Below are positions 1 to 4,752 of a stretch of 8,030 nt of DNA, piece by piece. A program made the position numbers and the translations under genes. Under the pieces are notes generated by a model, which saw only the letters and a program-made list of their open reading frames with translations, searched no databases and was not told the origin of the DNA. Origin of the DNA: Puniceicoccales bacterium (lineage in GTDB: Bacteria > Verrucomicrobiota > Verrucomicrobiia > Opitutales > UBA953); the NCBI GenBank assembly GCA_031289285.1, contig JAITPT010000017.1, positions 1 to 8,030 of the forward strand. Direction: 5' to 3'. Position 1 is the stretch's first letter. The number at the start of each line of letters is the position of its first letter.

Positions 1-2222
1 CCGCTTTCGCCGACGGGGGCGGCAGTGAAGTCTATGCGGGCACGGACGGGCGGGGCAAAGAGGTCGGCGAGTTCGCCGATGGCTTCGGTATCGGGGCGCG
101 GGGTGAAGGTGTCGAGCCACTCGAAGAAGTCGCCGATGAGCGTGCGCGTGAAGGTGCGGCCCCATGTCTCGGTGGTGATTTGCTTGAGGGAAAAGGCGGG
201 GAAGGCGGCGGCGATGGCGGAGGCGGCGGAGAGGTCGCAATCGAGGATGGGGGGATCGAGGGAGGCGGTGGCGGTGGCTGTGGTGGCTGCGGTTGTGGAG
301 GTGGCTTCGGCGTAAGCGGCGGCGGTGGCTGGTGGCGGCGGGAACTCGTCGGACCATTCCCAGAGGTTTTCACCGATGAGGACTTGGGCGCATTTTGGCA
401 CGTCGGAGACGGCGAAGAGGCGGACGCAGAAGAGTTGTTTTTCGGCGTTGTTGGGGTGGGGTTCGCACCAGCAGCGCAGGAGGGGGCGCGTGGACACGGG
501 GCGGAGGCGGCGGGTGATTTCGGGCGGTAGCTCCGCGCCGACGCCGCGAAGGGCGTTGAGGATGGTGGGGTCGGAGAGGGCGGAGACGGGGAGGAGGCAT
601 TTGTCGCCAGTTGGTTTTGGGGGGCCGCGCCAGACGCGCTTGCCGTGCAGATAGAGAACAGCGCCTTCGGGCGAGCGAGCAACAACCAGCGTGGCAGACA
701 ACGGGGCCTTGCCGTCGGGGATGAAGAGTTGGGCGCGCAGGAGTTGGGAGTCATCTGGCTCGGAGACAAAACGCAGGACAAGCGGCTCCGGCTCGACGCG
801 CCACGGCGAACCGTCGGGCAAAACGAGCGTGGCGGTAGCAGCGGGGTTGGCGAGAACGATGCCGATCTCGTCGGGCGTGAGGATACCAGCGGAGTCGCTA
901 TAGTAGTAGCTGTCGCGACGCACGGCGCGGTAGATGTTGGCGAGTGCGCGGGCGGGCGGCGCGAGGACGTCGAGTTGATGCACTTCGGCGGCGCGCAGGT
1001 CGTTGAGCCAACGCGGGGGAGGTTCTTGCCAATCGGCGTCGGCAGCGGCACGGATAGCGGCACGGGCGTCGGCTGCGGCGCGTTTTTGTTTCCATGTCTG
1101 GTGAGCGGGTGCTCCCCATGCGGTCTTGGCAGCGTCGGCGTCGGCATCGGCGTTTTCGGAGACGGGCGCGGTGGGCGGCGCGACGGCGATTTTGGGGCGG
1201 CGGAGGGTCTCCAAGTAGAAGCGTCCGTCGGAGTGGAGTTTGGCACGGACAGCGATGACACCAGCGAAGTTGGCGGCGGCGGTGTTCTTCTGGGGCGCGG
1301 CGGCGGTGACGGGGGTTGGGAAATACTCGCTGATGTGCGTGCGCCAGCGGGCAGTTTCCGCCTTAGCGGCGAGGCGGGCGAGGATGGCACGGCGGGCGGC
1401 GGTGTTGGTTTTCGGGCGAAAGATTTCTTCGATTTCGACGCCGTTGTCTTCGTAGAGGACGGCGATGCATTGCCAAAACTCCCACGGGTGAGCGGGGACG
1501 GAACCGTTGGTGACCACCGCGCCAAGGAGGTTGGTTTCGCCATACAGGTTATACAGGTTGCGCACGGCATTGGTCGAGAAGCCGGCGTTGACGTAATCGA
1601 GAGGGGTGAGGCGTGCTCGTTTGGCACGGTAGATAGTGAAGAGGTCGTCAAGTTTTTCGAGGCGTTGACGCTCGTGGGCAGTGACGGGGCGGCCAAGTAA
1701 TTCGGCAAGCTGGGGTGCCCATACGTCGGAAAACGATGGCGGCGGCGGCTCGTCGTCGGTGGTGGGCGCGGCGTCGGCGTGGGCGGTGGCGGTGAGCGCG
1801 GAAGCGGAAGCAGCGGCGGCGGTGAGCGCGGAAGCGGAAGCGGAAGCTGCGGCTGCTGCTGCTGCTGCGGTTGCGTTTTCGCGTTCCATCTCTTCGGAGC
1901 AGGCGCGGATACACACGAAACCGAGTGCGTAGGCGTGTTTGCAATTAACGCCGACGGGGCAGGAGCAGGACAAATCCCACGAGTCCGCTTGGGCGTTGTA
2001 GGTCAGCGCGGTGTCGTAGGTATCCGTCCCAGAGACTTGGGCACTCAGGCAGAGCGGATTGCTGCTGCACTCGACATAGCCGACTGCCCCGCTTCGGGCA
2101 TAGGCGAAACCGCGCTCGCGTGTGATCATCGGGAGTTCGCAGAGGAAGTTGAGAAGGGATTCGAGGACGTCGTGGTTTTGGAGCAGTTGGCGAGTGGCGG
2201 AAATAGGCAGTTCGGCGGACAT
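1..2222 (-). CDS. SWIM zinc-finger protein, N-terminal part of a probable SWI2/SNF2-family helicase (partial, runs off left edge)
   Basis: I translated the minus strand from ATG at 2222: 740 codons to the window edge with no stop. Residues 86-96 read CSCPVGVNCKH, a SWIM zinc finger (C86, C88, C94, H96; DNA 1967-1935) of the kind found before bacterial SNF2 ATPases. An Ala/Ser/Thr/Pro-rich linker follows (about 118-165). The rest is a folded-looking region with many Trp and Leu. It includes LPVSALSDPTILNALRG (about 542-558) and ends with PPVRARIDF (about 728-736), which resembles by memory the SNF2-helicase-associated region just before the ATPase. The DEAD-type motifs would lie beyond base 1, so helicase activity is inferred from family architecture. 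The start has no Shine-Dalgarno. The frame stays open upstream to another ATG at 2474, and stretches such as KISLAWVVSGGFLPRTVF look protein-like, so the N-terminus may be longer. It is transcribed away from the gene at 2422. Confidence 0.8.
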   Translation of the reverse strand, partial: MSAELPISATRQLLQNHDVLESLLNFLCELPMITRERGFAYARSGAVGYVECSSNPLCLSAQVSGTDTYDTALTYNAQADSWDLSCSCPVGVNCKHAYALGFVCIRACSEEMERENATAAAAAAAASASASALTAAAASASALTATAHADAAPTTDDEPPPPSFSDVWAPQLAELLGRPVTAHERQRLEKLDDLFTIYRAKRARLTPLDYVNAGFSTNAVRNLYNLYGETNLLGAVVTNGSVPAHPWEFWQCIAVLYEDNGVEIEEIFRPKTNTAARRAILARLAAKAETARWRTHISEYFPTPVTAAAPQKNTAAANFAGVIAVRAKLHSDGRFYLETLRRPKIAVAPPTAPVSENADADADAAKTAWGAPAHQTWKQKRAAADARAAIRAAADADWQEPPPRWLNDLRAAEVHQLDVLAPPARALANIYRAVRRDSYYYSDSAGILTPDEIGIVLANPAATATLVLPDGSPWRVEPEPLVLRFVSEPDDSQLLRAQLFIPDGKAPLSATLVVARSPEGAVLYLHGKRVWRGPPKPTGDKCLLPVSALSDPTILNALRGVGAELPPEITRRLRPVSTRPLLRCWCEPHPNNAEKQLFCVRLFAVSDVPKCAQVLIGENLWEWSDEFPPPPATAAAYAEATSTTAATTATATASLDPPILDCDLSAASAIAAAFPAFSLKQITTETWGRTFTRTLIGDFFEWLDTFTPRPDTEAIGELADLFAPPVRARIDFTAAPVGES
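1788..1840. repeat. In-frame 23-bp direct repeat in the helicase Ala-rich linker
   Basis: A 23-bp sequence starting ggcggtgagcgcggaag occurs identically at 1788-1810 and 1818-1840. The 30-bp period equals ten codons, so the Ser-Ala-Leu-Thr-Ala linker is duplicated without a frame change. Such slippage-prone linkers often vary in length between strains (inference). Confidence 0.85.
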
Positions 2223-2310
2223 ATTAGAAAGGCGGTAAGCGGCGGAATTGTGGAAAACGGTGCGCGGCAGGAAACCGCCAGAGACGACCCACGCAAGCGA
2301 GATTTTGGCT

Positions 2311-2352
2311 GGCGGGAGGGTTTGGGGTTGAGCGGCGGGAGGGTTTGGGGTT
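2311..2352. repeat. 19-bp tandem-like direct repeat upstream of the helicase start
   Basis: The 19-bp sequence ggcgggagggtttggggtt occurs at 2311-2329 and 2334-2352, a period of 23 bp. It lies in the gap between the two divergent genes. If the helicase starts at 2474 rather than 2222, the repeat would instead encode a Pro-rich stretch. Because 23 is not a multiple of three, the two copies fall in different frames, which slightly favours a non-coding role. Confidence 0.8.
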
Positions 2353-2421
2353 TCCTGCGGTGTTTCAAAACTCTTCGTGCGTCGCCCGTCGCCGTTTGGC
2401 GCACTCCCTGAAAAACGAATT

Positions 2422-2571
2422 ATGGACAGCGGTGAAATAGTAGTCGCCTTGGTGGTCTTGCTTGCCTGCGGCATTCTCGCATGGCGGGCGCGGTGTTTTT
2501 TCAAAAACAAACGCCCGCTCTGCAACTGCGGGTGTTGCGGCGAAAAACTCAGGAAGAAGCCCAAGCAGTAA
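2422..2571 (+). CDS. Small Cys-rich single-pass membrane protein, FeoB-associated-like
   Basis: This is a 49-residue protein. Residues 5-21 are hydrophobic (EIVVALVVLLACGILAW) and form one membrane helix. A basic stretch follows, then CNCGCC at residues 34-39 and a Lys-rich tail ending KKPKQ. The size, the N-terminal helix and the Cys cluster resemble the FeoB-associated Cys-rich membrane proteins, a small family usually beside ferrous-iron transport genes. No feoA or feoB is visible here and the exact Cys spacing differs from what I recall, so the family call is tentative; metal binding is only suggested by the Cys cluster. I chose ATG 2422 because it puts the helix at the N-terminus; an in-frame ATG at 2377 would add 15 unlikely residues. 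No Shine-Dalgarno is visible. It is divergent from the helicase and 137 bp upstream of the SGNH gene. Confidence 0.55.
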   Translation: MDSGEIVVALVVLLACGILAWRARCFFKNKRPLCNCGCCGEKLRKKPKQ

Positions 2572-2708
2572 CGCCCCGCCGCTCTGCCGCCCCCGCCGCC
2601 ACTTTTGCGGGAACCATTGTTTTGCGGGCGTGTCGAAGTGCGCCGCTCCGGCTCCCCTTACACACAGCCGAGCACACACAGCACACGATCAACACATACG
2701 CACACAAC
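2572..2708 (+). promoter_or_regulatory. Leader of the SGNH hydrolase gene, CA-rich and without Shine-Dalgarno
   Basis: The 50 bases before ATG 2709 (about 2659-2708) are dominated by CA and CAC repeats with very few G or T runs, so the mRNA leader should be largely unstructured. No AGGAGG-like sequence precedes the start. This fits translation starts without Shine-Dalgarno, common in some phyla. I see no promoter that I can place with confidence. Confidence 0.4.
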
Positions 2709-3485
2709 ATGAAATCGAACCGAACATTCACTTCAATCCTCGCGCTTGCCCTCGCAAGTTTCGCGCTTGTCCCCGCCGCGCAAGCGGACGACCAGACCTC
2801 CTCCACCACTCCGGTGTATCGCGCTGGCAACTGGCGCGGCTATGGTCGCCAGTTCCAGCAAAAGATGGCGCAGAACACCGCCGAGCTGAACAAAGGCACC
2901 GCGAAGCTGATATTCATCGGAGACTCCATCACGGACGCCTTCAACAACAGAGGCTCTGCCGTCTGGAAAAAATACTACGCGCCCCGCGACGCCATCAACC
3001 TCGGCCTTAGCGGAGACCGCACGCAAAACGCACTCTTCCGCCTCAAAGACCTCCCGTTGAACAAAGTCAAACCCAAGGTCGTTGTCGTCATGATGGGCGT
3101 GAACAACATCACCTCCCGTTACGACGGGAAGAGCACCCCGCAAGCCGCCGCCAATGGCATCAAGGCCGTCGTTGAAACTATGCAAAAAGCGTGGCCATCC
3201 GCGAAGTTTCTTGTGTTACATACCTTTCCGGCGGGCTTTGCCCCGAACGACTCTGACAGAAAAAAAATCGTCGCCATCAACGCTGTTCTCCCGTCGCTTG
3301 TGAAGAAACTCAAGAATGTCACCGTGCTGGACATCAATAAGGTCTTTTTAGATGCCTCTGGTAAAATCCCCCGCAATCTCTACGCCGACGATTTGCACCC
3401 CTCCTCCGAGGGCTATCAGCTGTGGGCCAAAGCGATGGAGCCGACACTCGCCAAACTTCTGGGCGACAAGCCTATCGCACCGTAA
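2709..3485 (+). CDS. Secreted SGNH/GDSL-family hydrolase (esterase/lipase-like)
   Basis: This is a 258-residue protein. Residues 1-26 form a signal peptide (MKSNR, a hydrophobic core, then VPAAQA before DD), so the enzyme should act in the periplasm or outside. The SGNH blocks are in order: GDSITDAF at 71-78 with nucleophile S73; GLSGDRTQN at 99-107 with oxyanion G102; GVNN at 130-133 with oxyanion N132; and DDLHPSSEGY at 227-236 with D227 and H230. The triad is therefore S73, D227, H230 and all four blocks are intact. The overall pattern is closest to the platelet-activating-factor acetylhydrolase beta/gamma-like branch, often annotated as GDSL lipase or acetylesterase. The substrate cannot be read from the sequence; carbohydrate or lipid esters are family possibilities. 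I start at ATG 2709 because the signal peptide begins there; the frame is open back to 2481, but that extension would bury the signal. The gene stands alone, followed by repeats. Confidence 0.93.
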   Translation: MKSNRTFTSILALALASFALVPAAQADDQTSSTTPVYRAGNWRGYGRQFQQKMAQNTAELNKGTAKLIFIGDSITDAFNNRGSAVWKKYYAPRDAINLGLSGDRTQNALFRLKDLPLNKVKPKVVVVMMGVNNITSRYDGKSTPQAAANGIKAVVETMQKAWPSAKFLVLHTFPAGFAPNDSDRKKIVAINAVLPSLVKKLKNVTVLDINKVFLDASGKIPRNLYADDLHPSSEGYQLWAKAMEPTLAKLLGDKPIAP

Positions 3486-3569
3486 CGCAAGGGCCGAACT
3501 GTTTGCCTGCTTTTCCTCCAATAGCCCCGCCTTGACCCCGCAAACCAGCCCCTCAAAAGGCGGTCTGCT

Positions 3570-3588
3570 GGGGGGGGGTGGGGGGGGG
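3570..3588. repeat. G9-T-G9 homopolymer tract
   Basis: Nine G, one T, then nine G directly abut the first P repeat of the array. It follows a short stretch (3537-3569) reading like the Pro/Ser/Lys/Gly-coding dispersed motif seen between genes in many bacteria. The tract could fold as a G-quadruplex and is prone to slippage and sequencing error. It lies about 85 bp downstream of the SGNH stop. Confidence 0.9.
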
Positions 3589-3698
3589 AAAAAGTGCCTG
3601 TCCCTTTTTGCAGTCCGAAGCAGACTTGGCGGTCTGCGGGACGAAAAGTGCCTGTCCCTTTTTGCAAAGGTTTTGGCGCAGGGTTTGCACTGGGTTTC

Positions 3699-4330
3699 AA
3701 ATCTGCGCTATCTGTGTTATCTGCGGTTGACCCCTCCGCGCAGGCAAATCCGCAGAGAAAGCGCGAGAAGCAAGCGAAAAAGTGCCTGTCCCTTTTTGCA
3801 ATTGCCGCCCAACTCAACCCGCCCAATCCGCACTTTCCTTGGTGTCCCTTGTGAAAATCTTTGTGTCCTTTGTGGTAAAATCGGGGTCTTCCGCCGACTC
3901 CCACCGACTCCGGTGTTCAAATCTGCGCTATCTGTGTTATCTGCGGTTGACCCCTCCGCGCAGGCAAATCCGCAGGGGAAACGCAAGAAGCAAGTGAAAA
4001 AGCGCCTGTCCCTTTTTGCTGCTGCGGGACTAAAAGTGCCTGTCCCTTTTTGCGCTGGTTTTGTATGGGTTTCCCAATCTGCGCAATCTGTGTTATCTGC
4101 GGTTGACCCCCTCCGCGCAGGCAAATCCGCAGGGGAAGCGCGAGAAGCAAGCGAAAAAGTGTCTGTCCCTTTTTGCCGTCCGAGGCAGATTTGGCAGTCT
4201 GCGGGACTAAAAGTGCCTGTCCCTTTTTGCGCTGGTTTCGTGTGTGTTTCCCAATCTGTGCAATCTGTGTTATCTGCGGTTGACCCCCTCCGCACGAGCA
4301 AACTTGAGGGGAAAGCACGAGAAGCAAGCG
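3699..4330. repeat. Q modules (78 bp, four copies plus a truncated one)
   Basis: Q copies at 3699-3776, 3919-3996, 4076-4153 and 4253-4330 share ATCTGTGTTATCTGCGGTTG and end in GAGAAGCAAGCG-like sequence before a P element. In the first three, CTGCGG and CCGCAG lie about 23-24 bases apart and could form a stem (for example 3721-3726 with 3750-3755). In the fourth the right arm has decayed. A fifth at about 4550-4568 has lost its middle. The ATCTG-TGTTATCTGCGG phrase resembles intergenic motifs I recall from several phyla. Confidence 0.85.
3800..3918. repeat. R module, copy 1
   Basis: This 119-bp stretch starts right after a P element and runs into a Q module. It carries CTTTCCTTGGTGTCCCTTGT, then CTTTGTGTCCTTTGTGGT, and ends with the CCGACTCCCACCGACTCC near-repeat. 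Its second copy is at 4429-4549. The CTTTGTG-CCTTTGTGG phrase is a widespread intergenic motif by recall. Confidence 0.85.
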
Positions 4331-4395
4331 AAAAAGCGCCTGTCCCTTTTTGCCATTTTTTGTCGTCCGAGGCAGATTTGGTAGTCTGCGGGACC
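4032..4395. repeat. Tandem duplication of a 177-bp higher-order unit
   Basis: Unit 4032-4208 (P, spacer, Q, P, S) is followed directly by 4209-4395 with the same order. They look about nine-tenths identical by eye; the second is 187 bp because of an inserted attttttgtc-like stretch before its S module. The similarity makes this the most recent expansion in the array. Confidence 0.85.
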
Positions 4396-4428
4396 AAAAG
4401 GTGACCAAAAGTGCCTGTCCCTTTTTAC

Positions 4429-4549
4429 AATTGTCACCCAGTCCAACACGCCAATCTGCACTTTCCTTGGTGTCCCTTGTGAAAATCTTTGTGCCCTTTG
4501 TGGTAAAAATCGGAGTCTCCCTCCGACTCCCACCGACTCCGGTGTTCAT
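4429..4549. repeat. R module, copy 2
   Basis: This matches 3800-3918 over its whole length with scattered changes, for example CTTTGTGCCC for CTTTGTGTCC and one extra A in the AAAAATCGG run. Like copy 1 it follows P, but the Q module behind it is internally deleted, so the array ends soon after. Confidence 0.85.
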
Positions 4550-4612
4550 ATCTGCGCTATCTGAAGCGAAAAAGTGCCTGTCCCTTTTTGCGGTTTGTCC
4601 GTCCCTTTTTGC

Positions 4613-4752
4613 GGTTTTCCATTTTTTCCCACTTTTTTGCCTGTCCTGCGGTTTTTGTTTTTTGAGAAAAAACATTGTCGCGCCCCAAAAAAATGCCCAA
4701 AAGAGACATCTACCTTTCCTTAAAAAAACCTTCCACACCTTTTACCTGAAAA
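4613..4752 (+). promoter_or_regulatory. AT-rich leader of the fusion gene with an A/T hairpin
   Basis: These bases are far richer in A and T runs than the genes and so are the likely promoter region of the 950-residue fusion gene. GTTTTTT at 4657-4663 pairs perfectly with AAAAAAC at 4667-4673 around GAG. No Shine-Dalgarno precedes ATG 4753 (the preceding bases are CCTGAAAA). A decayed P fragment (GCCTGTCC, 4639-4646) shows that the repeat array reaches into it. I cannot place -35 and -10 boxes with confidence. Confidence 0.4.

Larger units (their letters stand above)
3612..4406. repeat. S modules: hairpins flanked by P repeats
   Basis: S copies are at 3612-3643, 4177-4208 and 4354-4406 (this last carries about 10 extra bases near its start and an 11-bp duplication at its end), with a 12-bp remnant at 4020-4031. 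In the first copy GTCC plus GCAGAC can pair with GTCTGC plus GGGAC across the loop TTGGCG, with a small bulge. Each S is bounded by P on both sides, giving P-S-P blocks at 3589-3665 and 4154-4230 (both 77 bp), 3997-4053 (57 bp, S shortened) and 4331-4428 (98 bp). This layout recalls REPIN-type elements, but P is in direct, not inverted, orientation. Confidence 0.7.
3589..4612. repeat. Composite intergenic repeat array (modules P, Q, R, S)
   Basis: No credible gene lies here. Ten direct copies of a 22-23-bp element P (A4-5 then GTGCCTGTCCCTTTTTGC) start at 3589, 3644, 3777, 3997, 4032, 4154, 4209, 4331, 4407 and 4569, with a partial copy at 4597-4612. Variants: 3997 and 4331 have GCGCC, 4154 has GTGTC, 4407 ends TTTTTAC. 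Between them sit longer modules in the same orientation. The order is P-S-P, Q, P, R, Q, P-s-P, Q, P-S-P, Q, P-S-P, R, truncated Q, P. P after Q begins with A5 preceded by AAGC(A)AG(C/T)G; P after S begins with A4 preceded by GGGAC plus one base. This fixed grammar suggests composite units, not random copies. All frames stay open for long stretches, which makes misleading ORFs on both strands. Confidence 0.92.

Noticed and set aside
32..1708. 558-codon minus-strand frame and a 351-codon plus-strand frame (645-1700) in the same region
   Set aside because: Both are Pro/Ser- or Gly/Val-rich low-complexity translations without domains. The third minus-strand frame, open from 2222 to the edge with a SWIM motif, is the real gene.
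2481..2708. N-terminal extension of the SGNH hydrolase to 2481
   Set aside because: It would overlap the 49-residue gene and place 76 unlikely residues before a clear signal peptide beginning at 2709.
3486..3569. Terminator after the SGNH gene
   Set aside because: No GC-rich stem followed by a T-run is visible in this stretch; the nearby A/T runs belong to P repeats.
3589..4591. CRISPR array
   Set aside because: The short direct repeat is regular, but the gaps run from about 12 to 197 bases and are themselves repeats, not unique spacers. No cas gene is present.
3352..4738. Long frames on both strands across the repeat region (for example 3352-4404 plus, 3717-4397 and 3917-4738 minus)
   Set aside because: They translate the P/Q/R/S modules over and over (KGTGTFS, AKRDRHFF, ITQI), start inside the SGNH gene or repeats, and show no domain.
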